From Candidatus Aquidulcis sp. (GTDB taxonomy: Bacteria; Chloroflexota; Anaerolineae; UBA4142), in assembly GCA_020723345.1 (NCBI GenBank), contig DYJA01000006.1:1-64000 (forward strand): a DNA stretch of 64,000 nt. Direction: 5' to 3'. Below are positions 49,708 to 57,619 of this stretch, piece by piece (the stretch's first letter is position 1; every line of letters starts with the position of its first letter). The notes under the pieces are model-generated. The model saw only the letters and a program-made list of their open reading frames with translations, did no database searches and was not told where the DNA came from. A program made the translations under genes and the position numbers.

Positions 49708-50774
49708 TTGCTAAACCACGCGCGCTTGATCCACAGCGCGACGTACACCAAACCCACCAGCACCGGCACTTCGATCAGCGGACCGATCACCGCCGCGAGC
49801 GCTTCTTGCGACGCGATCGTGAACGTGCCCACTGCGACCGCAATCGCGAGTTCGAAATTGTTGCTCGCCGCGGTGAACGATTGCGTCGCCGCGAGTTCGT
49901 ACGGGAATTTGCGCCAGAGCGACAGCGCGAACGACACAAAGAACATGATGACGAAATACACGAGGAGCGGAATCGCCACGCGCAGCACGTCGAGCGGCGC
50001 GGCGAGAATCTTGTCGCCTTGCATCGAGAACATCACGACAATCGTGAACAGCAAACCGATCATCGCGGTTGGTCCCAGGCGCGGCATCAAGCGCGTTTCG
50101 TACCACTCGCGCCCACGCGTCCGCAAGAAATAGAATCGTGTGATGATGCCTGCCGCAAGCGGAATGCCGAGGAAGATCAACACGCTCTTCGCAATATCCG
50201 CCATGCTGATATTGACGACGGTGCCCGCGACGCCGAACCAGCCCGGCACGACGACCAAAAAGAAATATGCCAGCGGCGAGTACATCACGATTTGGAAAAC
50301 GCTGTTCAGCGCGACGAGCACCGCGCAGTACTCGCTGTCGCCGCCCGCGAGCATGTTCCAGATCAGCACCATCGCGATGCAGCGCGCCAAGCCGGTGATG
50401 ATCAGCCCGGTGCGAAAGTGCGGCAGGTCGGGCAGCAAGACCCACGCGAGAATGAACATGATCACGGGACCGATCGCCCAGTTGAGAATCAGCGAGACGC
50501 TGAACTGTTCCCACGCCTGCGCGACCTTGCCGAGTTCTTCGTACTTGACCTTCGCCAGCACCGGATACATCATCCACAACAAACCGACGGCAATCGGAAA
50601 TGACACTGTGCCAATCGCGAGCGCGTTGAATACATCTTTGATCCCCGGTGTGACCGCGCCCAAAATCACGCCGAACGCCATCGCAAGGAAAATCCACAAC
50701 GGCAAAAAGCGATCGAGCAGAGAAAGTTGTTGAAAGACGCCTGCTTGTTTGGGTTGTGCGATTGCTTGAGCCAT
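49704..50774 (-). CDS. acr3: Arsenite efflux permease ACR3
   Basis: 356 residues, ten membrane helices. The ACR3 hallmarks are LLWMMYPVLAKVKYEEL in the second helix region and GLARCIAMVLIWNMLAGG, which holds the essential helix-4 Cys. It exports As(III) (and possibly Sb(III)) using the proton gradient. It follows arsR and the thioredoxin-like gene after a repeat-filled gap of 77 bases. Confidence 0.95.
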   Translation of the reverse strand: MAQAIAQPKQAGVFQQLSLLDRFLPLWIFLAMAFGVILGAVTPGIKDVFNALAIGTVSFPIAVGLLWMMYPVLAKVKYEELGKVAQAWEQFSVSLILNWAIGPVIMFILAWVLLPDLPHFRTGLIITGLARCIAMVLIWNMLAGGDSEYCAVLVALNSVFQIVMYSPLAYFFLVVVPGWFGVAGTVVNISMADIAKSVLIFLGIPLAAGIITRFYFLRTRGREWYETRLMPRLGPTAMIGLLFTIVVMFSMQGDKILAAPLDVLRVAIPLLVYFVIMFFVSFALSLWRKFPYELAATQSFTAASNNFELAIAVAVGTFTIASQEALAAVIGPLIEVPVLVGLVYVALWIKRAWFSK

Positions 50775-50790
50775 GGTTCTCCTCTTTGTA

Positions 50791-50853
50791 GTTGGTCAAT
50801 CGGTCAATCAGTCAACTGGTTGCCCAATTGCCTGATCGCCTGATCGCTTTGTC
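50791..50853. repeat. GATCAGGCAATCGG-type repeat in the ars operon
   Basis: Words TTGGTCAATCGGTCAATCAG, GCCCAATTGCCTGATCGCCT; the same vocabulary as 20166-20222 and 52543-52610. It separates acr3 from the thioredoxin-like gene and just overlaps the latter's last bases. Confidence 0.6.
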
Positions 50854-51097
50854 ACACCAGCGCATCCGTGATCATCGTCGTGATTTGCGAAAGCGCGGGC
50901 ACGCGTCCGGATGAGACAAGTTTCTCGTTGATGACGACCGCGGGCGTACTCATCACGCCGTACCGCATGATCTCTTTCACGTCTGACACCAATTCAACTT
51001 TGGCTTCGACGCCGAGTTGCGCGACCGCTTGCTTTGCCAACGCTTCGACCTTGTGGCAATTCGCGCAGCCCGAACCCAAAACTTTGATATTCAGCAT
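50852..51097 (-). CDS. Small thioredoxin-fold protein with CANC motif
   Basis: 81 residues of the redox-active disulfide protein 2/MTH895 type: IKVLGSGCANCHKVEALAKQ with Cys-Ala-Asn-Cys, and a cis-Pro strand MSTPAVVINEK. These proteins accompany DUF318 permeases and ars genes and are thought to act as thiol donors. The start at 51097 follows GGGGGAAG; it overlaps the arsR end by 7 bases. Confidence 0.88.
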   Translation of the reverse strand: MLNIKVLGSGCANCHKVEALAKQAVAQLGVEAKVELVSDVKEIMRYGVMSTPAVVINEKLVSSGRVPALSQITTMITDALV

Positions 51098-51480
51098 TTC
51101 TTCCCCCTCGGCAGGTGTCGTTTGCATTTGCACGCGTTCGAATGTTTATCCACACACTTGGGACAGGGGCACGCGGCGAGCGTGCGCGCCTCCGCCGCGA
51201 TCTCTTTGACGCCCACCATCGCGTTCGCCGCGTCGAGCAGATCGAACACGCGCGGGTCTTGTACGCGGTAATACACGCGCAAGCCGTCTTTGCGATCTGC
51301 GATCAGACCGGCTTGGCGGAGGAACATCAATTGCTGGGAAACGTACGCCTGGCGCTGGCGAAAGAGCGTCGTCAAATGACACACGCACTCTTCGCCGTCG
51401 CGCAGCGCGTAGAGCAGGCGCAATCGCGCCGGATGCGCGACCGCACGGAGCAGTTGGGCGGAATGACGGTAAGAATTCAT
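51091..51480 (-). CDS. arsR: ArsR-family metalloid-responsive repressor
   Basis: 129 residues. The winged helix (LTTLFRQRQAYVSQQLMFLR) and the As(III)/Sb(III)-binding motif EECVCHL in its first recognition-region helix match the classic ArsR CVC site. A long C-terminal tail is rich in Cys (CPCPKCVDKHSNACKCKRHL), unusual for the family. It would release the operator at 51491-51520 when metalloid binds. GAGGAAC precedes the ATG at 51480. Confidence 0.93.
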   Translation of the reverse strand: MNSYRHSAQLLRAVAHPARLRLLYALRDGEECVCHLTTLFRQRQAYVSQQLMFLRQAGLIADRKDGLRVYYRVQDPRVFDLLDAANAMVGVKEIAAEARTLAACPCPKCVDKHSNACKCKRHLPRGKKC

Positions 51481-51490
51481 CGTTCCTCGA

Positions 51491-51520
51491 AAACTATATT
51501 CGGATTCCTGAATATAGTTT
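51491..51520. promoter_or_regulatory. ArsR-type operator, perfect inverted repeat
   Basis: AAACTATATTC (51491-51501) and GAATATAGTTT (51510-51520) are perfect inverted copies with 8 bases between. It lies 11 bases before the arsR start codon and between two divergent units, so it could govern both. Confidence 0.85.
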
Positions 51521-51554
51521 AGCCGCGCTGGGTCAGAATTGAGTCGCAATTTGG

Positions 51555-51582
51555 TTGCAATTTTGGACAAGTCTGCTATACT
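51555..51582 (+). promoter_or_regulatory. Promoter of the PhnD-like lipoprotein gene
   Basis: TTGCAA, 16-base spacer, TATACT (51577-51582), 28 bases before the start codon. Confidence 0.6.
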
Positions 51583-51610
51583 GTCGTTCGATAGAAATGG
51601 AGGTCTGGCG

Positions 51611-52546
51611 ATGATGCGATGGCAACACTCTAGCGCGTGGCGGCTCGGCGCGCTGCTCGTTCTACTCGGGCTGGTCGCGTGCGCCAGCCCCGCGCCCAAG
51701 CCCGACTTTCGGTTCAGCGATGTTGATCCTGCATCCACGGTCTCCTATTCTCCGAGCGCGACCAAGCCCTTGCGCGTCGCCGTCGCCGCCGTGATCTCGC
51801 CCAAAGGTACGGTCGAAAGTTACACCGATCTGCTGAACTACCTGGGACGCAAACTCAATCGTCCCGTCGAACTCGTGCAGCGTCAGACGTACGCCGAGAT
51901 CAACGATCTGATCAAGAATGGCAACGTGGACGTGGGATTTGTTTGCACGAGCGCGTACGTCGTCGGGCAGCGCGACTTTGGAATGGAGTTGCTCGCCGCG
52001 CCGCAAGTCAATGACGAGACCGTCTACTATTCGCTCCTGATCGTGCCCGCCGATAGCTCGGCGCGCGCGATGGCGGATTTGCGCGGCAAGGTCTTTGCGT
52101 TCACCGATCCGATGTCGCTCACCGGACGCGTCTATCCAACTTCGCTCGTGCGCTCGCTCGATGCGTCGCCCGAAGTATTTTTCACGCGCGTCTTCTTCAC
52201 CTACAGTCACGATAACGCGATCAAAGCCGTCGCCAACAAGGTTGCGGACGGCGCGAATGTGGATAGTCTGGTGTACGATTATCTGATCGCGCGCGAACCG
52301 GCGATGGCGCAGCGCGTCCGCGTGATTCATCGGTCGCCCGCGTTCGGCATCCCGCCCGTCGTCGTCAATCCCAACCTCAGTCCGCAGTTGAAAGAGACGC
52401 TGCGCGAACTATTGCTGAAAATAAATTCGGATCCCGAAGGACAACCGATCCTCCGCAATCTGCTGATCGAGCGCTTCGTCCAAGTGTCGGATCGCATCTA
52501 CGATTCCGCGCGCGCGCTCGAACTCCAAGTCAATACAGTCCAGTGA
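51611..52546 (+). CDS. PhnD-like periplasmic-type oxyanion-binding lipoprotein
   Basis: 311 residues with a lipobox (LVLLGLVACAS) and a type 2 periplasmic-binding domain of the phosphate/phosphonate PhnD type (LRVAVAAVISPKGTVESYTD, LLNYLGRKLNRPVEL, VDVGFVCTSAYVVG). No ABC transporter genes are adjacent. It is followed by a histidine kinase, as in AioX/ArxX-type systems where a PhnD-like protein presents arsenite or another oxyanion to the kinase. GGAGGTCTGGCG precedes the ATG at 51611. Confidence 0.88.
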   Translation: MMRWQHSSAWRLGALLVLLGLVACASPAPKPDFRFSDVDPASTVSYSPSATKPLRVAVAAVISPKGTVESYTDLLNYLGRKLNRPVELVQRQTYAEINDLIKNGNVDVGFVCTSAYVVGQRDFGMELLAAPQVNDETVYYSLLIVPADSSARAMADLRGKVFAFTDPMSLTGRVYPTSLVRSLDASPEVFFTRVFFTYSHDNAIKAVANKVADGANVDSLVYDYLIAREPAMAQRVRVIHRSPAFGIPPVVVNPNLSPQLKETLRELLLKINSDPEGQPILRNLLIERFVQVSDRIYDSARALELQVNTVQ

Positions 52547-52610
52547 TCAGGCAATCAGGCGATCGGGCAACCGATTGCCCGATTACTGGTCGCCCAATCG
52601 ACTGATTGAC
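52543..52610. repeat. GATCAGGCAATCGG-type repeat between binding protein and kinase
   Basis: Words GTGATCAGGCAATCAGGCGA, GGGCAACCGATTGCCCGATT, ATCGACTGATTGAC, starting in the stop codon of the lipoprotein gene. Third copy of the family seen at 20166 and 50791. Confidence 0.65.
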
Positions 52611-52619
52611 TATGCAATC

Positions 52620-54551
52620 ATGCGACTCAACGATCATTTGACTAAACGACTGCGCCACTGGCTCCTGCGCCCTAGCATTCGCGCCAAGATCATGGGCATC
52701 GTGCTCGCGCTCGTCTTGCTCCTGGGGTTTGGTATCACTTGGGAGGTGCGCGCGAAAATGTCGAGCGCGCTCAAGTCGCAACTCCAAGAGCGCGGTATTT
52801 CAATCGCGCGCGACCTGGCTGCCCGTTCGACCGATCTGATCCTCATCAACAATACCTACGCGCTGCACGAACTGGTCACCGATACGCTGCGGGACAATAC
52901 CGATCTTCGGTACGCGTTCATCCTGGACGCGAACGGTCGCATCTTGGCGCACTCGTTCGACCAGGGGTTTCCGCGCGCGCTGGCGGAGAAAAATCGCGTG
53001 ACGCCAAATGCGCGCGCCAACGTCACCGTACTCACCAGTGACGAAGGCGCGATTCACGACATCGCCGCGCCGATTTTCGCTGGGCGCGCCGGCAGCGCGC
53101 GCGTCGGTCTGACCGAAACCGGGCTGAACGCCACGGTCGACGCGCTGACGCGCGAAATGCTGCTGACGACGTTCGTCGTGTCCTTGCTCGGCGTCGGCGC
53201 GGCTTACTTGCTCACGCTGTTTCTCACGCGTCCCGTACTCGCGCTGGTGGATGTCACTCAATCTGTCGCGCGCGGCGACCTGTCCCGGCGCGTGCAGCCC
53301 TGGGGCGATGACGAAATCGGACAACTCGCGACCGCGTTCAATCGGATGACCGCCGAACTCGATCAGACGCAGCGCGCGATGCTGCGCCGCAATCGCGAAC
53401 TCGCCGCGCTGAACGCCGTCGCCAACGCGGTGAACGCGCCCGCGCCGCTTGCCGAAACTCTGGAGCGTTCGCTGCGCGCCCTGCTCGACACGCTCGATTT
53501 ACCGGCGGGCTGGATTTTCTTGCTCGACGGCGAGCACATTCAACTGACAACCTGGCTGGGCTTGCCGCGCGAAATCGGAGACCGTGAGGTCGTGACTGCG
53601 CTGCACGGTTGTCCCTGCACCGTCGCGCTGGCAGACAAGCAATCCATTGTCGTCGCGCCGCTGCCGGAACGTTGTCCGCTGCGCGAGGGCAGACTAGACG
53701 ACGCGCGCGCGATTGCGTCGCATGTTACCGTGCCGATTCTTGCGCGCGACCATGTGCTGGGCGTGCTAGGCATCGCGAGCGCGGACGCGCACGCGTTCAG
53801 CGACGCCGAAGTGAAATTACTCGAAGCCGTCGGACAGGAACTTGGCGTCGCGGTGGAAAACGCGCGTTTGTGGGACGACCTGCGCGATAAAGAACGCGTG
53901 CGCGGGCAGTTGCTGGAAAAAGTGATCGGCGCGCAGGAGGAAGAACGCAAACGCATCGCGCGCGAATTGCACGACGACACCGGGCAAGCGATTACGTCGT
54001 TGATGGTCGGCTTGCGCGCGACTAGCGACGCGAGTGAGCCGACAACGCGGTCGCGCCTTGACGCGCTGCGAGACATCGCCGCGCAAACTCTGGAATCGGT
54101 GAAACGGCTCGCGCGCGAATTGCGCCCGCCCTTGCTCGACGACCTGGGATTGCCCGCCGCGCTCGAACGCTACGTCGCGAGTTATCGCGCGAACTTTGGC
54201 TTGAACGCCGATTTGCAAATGACGGGATTCAGCAACAATGGTCGCTTGGTGCCCGAAGTCGAAATCGCGCTGTACCGCATCATTCAAGAATCGCTGACGA
54301 ATGTCGCCAAGCACGCGCACGCGCACAACGTGAGCATCGTCGTCGAACGCAAACCGCGCGCGGTTGTCGCAGTGATCGAAGATGACGGCTGCGGCTTCGA
54401 CGTGCGCGCCGTGTCCGAATCGCCGCACGAGGAAAGTCGGCTGGGGTTGCACGGCATGCGCGAGCGCGCTGAGTTGGTGGGCGGGCGCTTGCAGATCGAA
54501 TCCGCGGTGGGAAGCGGGGGCAGTGTGTTTGTAGAGATACCGATAACGTGA
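52620..54551 (+). CDS. Membrane histidine kinase, NarX/HisKA_3 type with HAMP and GAF
   Basis: 643 residues. Two membrane helices (IMGIVLALVLLLGFGITWEV; LLTTFVVSLLGVGAAYLLTL) flank a sensor domain of about 110 residues. A HAMP domain, a GAF domain (about 270-420) with a GCPC motif, the H-box EEERKRIARELHDDTGQ (His451) and a HATPase domain ending in GLGLHGM-like LGLHGMRERAELVGG follow. It would phosphorylate the NarL-type regulator at 55982. No ribosome site is visible before 52620, where the leader is repeat sequence. Confidence 0.9.
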   Translation: MRLNDHLTKRLRHWLLRPSIRAKIMGIVLALVLLLGFGITWEVRAKMSSALKSQLQERGISIARDLAARSTDLILINNTYALHELVTDTLRDNTDLRYAFILDANGRILAHSFDQGFPRALAEKNRVTPNARANVTVLTSDEGAIHDIAAPIFAGRAGSARVGLTETGLNATVDALTREMLLTTFVVSLLGVGAAYLLTLFLTRPVLALVDVTQSVARGDLSRRVQPWGDDEIGQLATAFNRMTAELDQTQRAMLRRNRELAALNAVANAVNAPAPLAETLERSLRALLDTLDLPAGWIFLLDGEHIQLTTWLGLPREIGDREVVTALHGCPCTVALADKQSIVVAPLPERCPLREGRLDDARAIASHVTVPILARDHVLGVLGIASADAHAFSDAEVKLLEAVGQELGVAVENARLWDDLRDKERVRGQLLEKVIGAQEEERKRIARELHDDTGQAITSLMVGLRATSDASEPTTRSRLDALRDIAAQTLESVKRLARELRPPLLDDLGLPAALERYVASYRANFGLNADLQMTGFSNNGRLVPEVEIALYRIIQESLTNVAKHAHAHNVSIVVERKPRAVVAVIEDDGCGFDVRAVSESPHEESRLGLHGMRERAELVGGRLQIESAVGSGGSVFVEIPIT

Positions 54552-54571
54552 TGCGTGATCGCGCAGCACAA

Positions 54572-54600
54572 TTGTCGGCAATACTTTTTTCTGGTAAAAT
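54572..54600 (+). promoter_or_regulatory. Promoter of hicBA
   Basis: TTGTCG (54572-54577), 17-base spacer, TAAAAT (54595-54600), 34 bases before the hicB start. Confidence 0.55.
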
Positions 54601-54634
54601 GTGGTTGGTGATTTCCTCGGACGAGGGGGGCCCG

Positions 54635-54886
54635 ATGGCATTGTATGATCTGAAAATCAAAGTTGAGAAACTAGACGATGGCGGCGATTACCGCTATATG
54701 GCGACCAGTCCCGATTTGCCCAATCTGATTGTTGCAGGCGATACGGAAGACGAAGTACTCGCGCTCGCGCCTCAAGTTGCCGCCGCGTTGATTGCCTCCA
54801 TGCAAGCCGCAGGCGATCCGCTTCCCAAAAAACTGCGCCCGATCACTACCCGCCCAGCGCTGGCGCACATCACGGTGGCAGTATGA
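54635..54886 (+). CDS. hicB: HicB-type antitoxin
   Basis: 83 residues with the HicB partial RNase-H-like fold (KVEKLDDGGDYRYMATSPDL, NLIVAGDTEDEVLALAPQVA). It lacks a DNA-binding tail. GAGGGGGGCCCG precedes the ATG. The stop overlaps hicA by 4 bases. Confidence 0.82.
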   Translation: MALYDLKIKVEKLDDGGDYRYMATSPDLPNLIVAGDTEDEVLALAPQVAAALIASMQAAGDPLPKKLRPITTRPALAHITVAV

Positions 54887-55092
54887 AGTATGCGGAATTG
54901 ACGCGGAAATTACGGCGACTGGGCTGTGAGTTTACGCGACATGGCGCAGGTAGCCACGAAATCTGGCGCAATCCGGTCACGCGGCAACAAGCGCCGATTC
55001 CGTATCATCGCACGAAAGATATTGGACCGAAACTGCTCGCGCGGATTCTGCGCGCGTTGGGCATCGCGCGTCGAGACTTTGATTCGGCGTGA
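54883..55092 (+). CDS. hicA: HicA-type mRNA interferase toxin
   Basis: 69 residues, double-stranded RNA-binding-like fold with the catalytic His in FTRHGAGSHEIWRN and IPYHRTKDIGPKLLARILR. It cuts mRNA independently of the ribosome. Coupled to hicB; a terminator follows. Confidence 0.9.
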   Translation: MKYAELTRKLRRLGCEFTRHGAGSHEIWRNPVTRQQAPIPYHRTKDIGPKLLARILRALGIARRDFDSA

Positions 55093-55106
55093 TCCCATCG
55101 CCATAG

Positions 55107-55130
55107 AAGGCGACCCAGTCGCCTTTTTGT
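55107..55130 (+). terminator. Terminator of hicBA
   Basis: AAGGCGAC, loop CCA, GTCGCCTT, TTTGTTT. The stretch 55131-55304 beyond it holds no gene I can support. Confidence 0.75.
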
Positions 55131-55304
55131 TTGGATTTGTAGATGACAAAAATCGCAATCCCGCAAGATTCACTCTGAGGCACACTCAGTCAAAGTAACT
55201 CTTGCGGTATTGCCAAAAATCAGAATTCGCCGATTCGCCCTTCTCCCCTTGGCGAATGTCCTGGTGATCCGCAACACGACAACAATGTAGCAACGAAAAT
55301 GGGA

Positions 55305-55619
55305 TCAGGCGAACGCAACTTCGAGGTTTGCCGACTTCACCTGGTTGACCGCGTTTCGCAGTTGAAGCACATCGTCGCTGAGATGTTGTAGAGAGACGTT
55401 TTTCTCCAAGCGCTGTAGGATCGCGCTGACGCGATTGGCGGTATCGCCTGTGACGACTTGCTTGCCACACTTGGCGCAAACCCAAGCCGGCACATCACGA
55501 ATTTGCAGGACGACTTCACCTTGAGTATAGGTCAAAGTGATTGTACGCTCAGTGATCGCGCCATGACACTCTGGGCAGTGCGCTCTATTCTTCGTTCGGT
55601 GCGTTTTCTTTTCAATCAT
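55305..55619 (-). CDS. YgiT/MqsA-type zinc-finger antitoxin
   Basis: 104 residues. The N-terminal half carries a CPECHG...CAKCG zinc finger as in YgiT/MqsA antitoxins. The C-terminal half is short and helical (VSAILQRLEKNVSLQHLSDD) without a clear DNA-binding helix-turn-helix. It overlaps the DUF4258 gene by 4 bases. Confidence 0.8.
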   Translation of the reverse strand: MIEKKTHRTKNRAHCPECHGAITERTITLTYTQGEVVLQIRDVPAWVCAKCGKQVVTGDTANRVSAILQRLEKNVSLQHLSDDVLQLRNAVNQVKSANLEVAFA

Positions 55620-55924
55620 CGCTTTTTCCAACCCTTCTTTCTCGTGCGCCAATCAGGTTCCCAGCGATCGTCGGGAATGTAAATGGTGTGGATATAGATG
55701 ACATCGTGGATTGCCCAATAACTACACGCAACATGGAGCGGATGTCCATCACGGGTGAATCCTAATACAAGCGTGTGCGGAAAGGTTTCGATAATTTCGC
55801 CATTCAAGACCGCGTGCGCCATATCTACTGCTGAGATGCCGTACTTGTTCAGCATCAAGATATGCGCGGGGTCAACGACGTACTCCCTACGTTTGAACTT
55901 GGCGCGAACGAAATCAAGTTCCAT
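55616..55924 (-). CDS. DUF4258 putative toxin
   Basis: 102 residues, BECR/RelE-like small fold: MELDFVRAKFKRREYVVDPA, HAVLNGEIIETFPHTLVLGF, PLHVACSYWAIHDVIYIHTI. DUF4258 proteins are commonly paired with YgiT zinc fingers, as here, and are viewed as toxins. The promoter at 55947-55975 gives a leader of about 16 bases and no ribosome site is obvious. Confidence 0.78.
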   Translation of the reverse strand: MELDFVRAKFKRREYVVDPAHILMLNKYGISAVDMAHAVLNGEIIETFPHTLVLGFTRDGHPLHVACSYWAIHDVIYIHTIYIPDDRWEPDWRTRKKGWKKR

Positions 55925-55946
55925 CGGAGGCGGCTCTTTGCAACCA

Positions 55947-55975
55947 ATGATAAAGGAATCTTGCAGAAAAGTCAA
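55947..55975 (-). promoter_or_regulatory. Promoter of the DUF4258/YgiT pair
   Basis: Minus strand: TTGACT (55970-55975), 17-base spacer, TATCAT (55947-55952). It lies only 7 bases from the start codon of the divergent response regulator, whose own promoter must overlap this pair. Confidence 0.6.
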
Positions 55976-55981
55976 ACAAGG

Positions 55982-56626
55982 ATGAACAAAACAAAAATTC
56001 TCATCGCCGACGATCACGCAGTCTTGCGCTCGGGCTTGAAAATGCTCTTGAACGCGCAGGACGATCTGATCGTCGTCGGCGAGGCGACGAACGGGCAAGA
56101 AGCGCTCGCGGCGGTACGCGACCACACGCCCGACTTGCTCTTGCTCGACATCACGATGCCAAAGACGGACGGCTTGCAAGTGCTGAGTCAGGTCAAACGC
56201 GCGTATCCGAACGTGCGCGTGCTCGTGCTGACGATGCACGAGGAAGAAGGATACTTGCGCCGCGCGCTCGAAGCGGGCGCGGCGGGCTATTGCCCCAAAA
56301 GCGCGGCGGACGCCGAACTGATTTCCGCGATTCGCGCGGTGATGCGCGGCAACGTGTACATTCATCCGTCGCACACGAAAATCCTCATTGACAAAATGAT
56401 TCCATCGAGCGCGCCGAGCGCGTCCGCCGCCGATTTGAGCGAGCGCGAGCGCGCGGTGCTGAAACTCGTCGCGCTCGGGCACACGAATCAAGACATCGCG
56501 CGTCAATTGTCGCTCAGCGTGAAGACGGTCGAGAGTTATCGCGCGCGCGGGATGGAAAAACTGGGACTGCAAAGCCGCGCCGCGCTCGTGCGGTACGCGA
56601 TTGAAGAAGGGTGGATGAATGAATAG
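55982..56626 (+). CDS. NarL/FixJ-family response regulator
   Basis: 214 residues. Receiver domain with acidic pair ADDH, phospho-acceptor Asp56 in LLLLDITMPK and Lys in YCPKSAAD. LuxR-type helix-turn-helix at about 150-205 (LSERERAVLKLVALGHTNQD, TVESYRARGMEKLGL). The probable partner is the HisKA_3 kinase at 52620. It lies directly before the molybdoenzyme operon and is the obvious candidate activator. The ribosome site is poor. Confidence 0.9.
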   Translation: MNKTKILIADDHAVLRSGLKMLLNAQDDLIVVGEATNGQEALAAVRDHTPDLLLLDITMPKTDGLQVLSQVKRAYPNVRVLVLTMHEEEGYLRRALEAGAAGYCPKSAADAELISAIRAVMRGNVYIHPSHTKILIDKMIPSSAPSASAADLSERERAVLKLVALGHTNQDIARQLSLSVKTVESYRARGMEKLGLQSRAALVRYAIEEGWMNE

Positions 56627-56737
56627 CGCGATAGCGCAAGGTTTTCACCTACAACTTTTCCAAAACGCCAGGGTTTTCCCTCACATAGTTCTGAAACGCA
56701 CGGAATTTCCCTGCTAGAAAATAAACAGAGGACATTT

Positions 56738-56786
56738 TATAATGCACGCGGTAACGTCGTCGGCGACGTTGCCGCGTTTTTGTTTG
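56738..56786 (+). promoter_or_regulatory. Promoter -10 and terminator-like leader hairpin of the molybdoenzyme operon
   Basis: TATAAT at 56738-56743 without a good -35 suggests an activator-dependent promoter. Five bases later begins a 13-bp hairpin (CGCGGTAACGTCG, loop TCG, CGACGTTGCCGCG with one G-T pair) followed by TTTTTGTTT. It is a complete intrinsic terminator 25 bases before the first start codon, so either an attenuator or the end of the regulator transcript. Confidence 0.55.
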
Positions 56787-56810
56787 CCCAATTTTAAGGA
56801 GGAAGAAGGT

Positions 56811-57602
56811 ATGCCTGTCACGACTCAGGAACTCGTCTCGTTCATCGTCGCTGGCGCGCCGGTCGGAACACCCGAAGATCCGCTCCTCACAATGCAAGAA
56901 GATCTCCAGCGCGCGCTCAAGAAGCAAGTCAAAGATCGCCGCTGGGTGATGGCGCTCGATCTTCGCAAGTGCGTCGGCTGTTCGGCGTGTACGATCGCGT
57001 GCATCGTCGAAAACAAACTGCCGCCGGGCGTCGTGTATCGTCCTGTGATGGAAGAGGAAATCGGCACGTACCCCAACGTCACACGCCGCTTTGTGCCGCG
57101 TCCGTGTATGCAGTGCGACAATCCCCCGTGCGTGCCGGTCTGCCCGGTCAGCGCGACGTACAAACGCGCCGACGGCGTCGTTGAAGTCAATTACGATCAA
57201 TGCATCGGCTGTCGCTACTGCGTGACCGCGTGTCCGTACGGCGCGCGCACGTTCGACTTTGGCGAAAAGTACACGAGCGGCGCGCCGACTCAAGCCGGGA
57301 TTATCGTCGGGCGCGCGCGCGTCGAGGTGTATGAAACTGCTGCCGGTTATGAGTACGGGCGCGCCTGGGAGCGCCAGGGACAGGAATCGCCGATCGGCAA
57401 CGTGCGGAAATGCCACTTTTGTCTGCATCGCTTGAACGCGGGAATGTTGCCCGCGTGCGTGACGACGTGCATCGGGCGCGCGACGTACTTTGGCGATGCG
57501 AACGATCCGGACGCGCTCATCGGCGATTTGATTGGCTCGGCGAACGTCACGCGTCTGAAAGAAGAACTCGGCACGCAGCCCAAAGTGTTCTATCTGCTCT
57601 AG
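56811..57602 (+). CDS. Four-cluster ferredoxin subunit of a DMSO-reductase-family enzyme (TtrB/PsrB-like)
   Basis: 263 residues; AAGGAGGAAGAAGGT precedes the ATG at 56811. Four Fe-S cluster groups are visible: [39 protein letters not shown] and the pair [20 protein letters not shown]. It would carry electrons from the NrfD anchor to the catalytic subunit. No Tat signal, so it is exported with its partner. First gene of the operon. Confidence 0.93.
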   Translation: MPVTTQELVSFIVAGAPVGTPEDPLLTMQEDLQRALKKQVKDRRWVMALDLRKCVGCSACTIACIVENKLPPGVVYRPVMEEEIGTYPNVTRRFVPRPCMQCDNPPCVPVCPVSATYKRADGVVEVNYDQCIGCRYCVTACPYGARTFDFGEKYTSGAPTQAGIIVGRARVEVYETAAGYEYGRAWERQGQESPIGNVRKCHFCLHRLNAGMLPACVTTCIGRATYFGDANDPDALIGDLIGSANVTRLKEELGTQPKVFYLL

Positions 57603-57619
57603 TCAAGGAGAGAAGCAAC

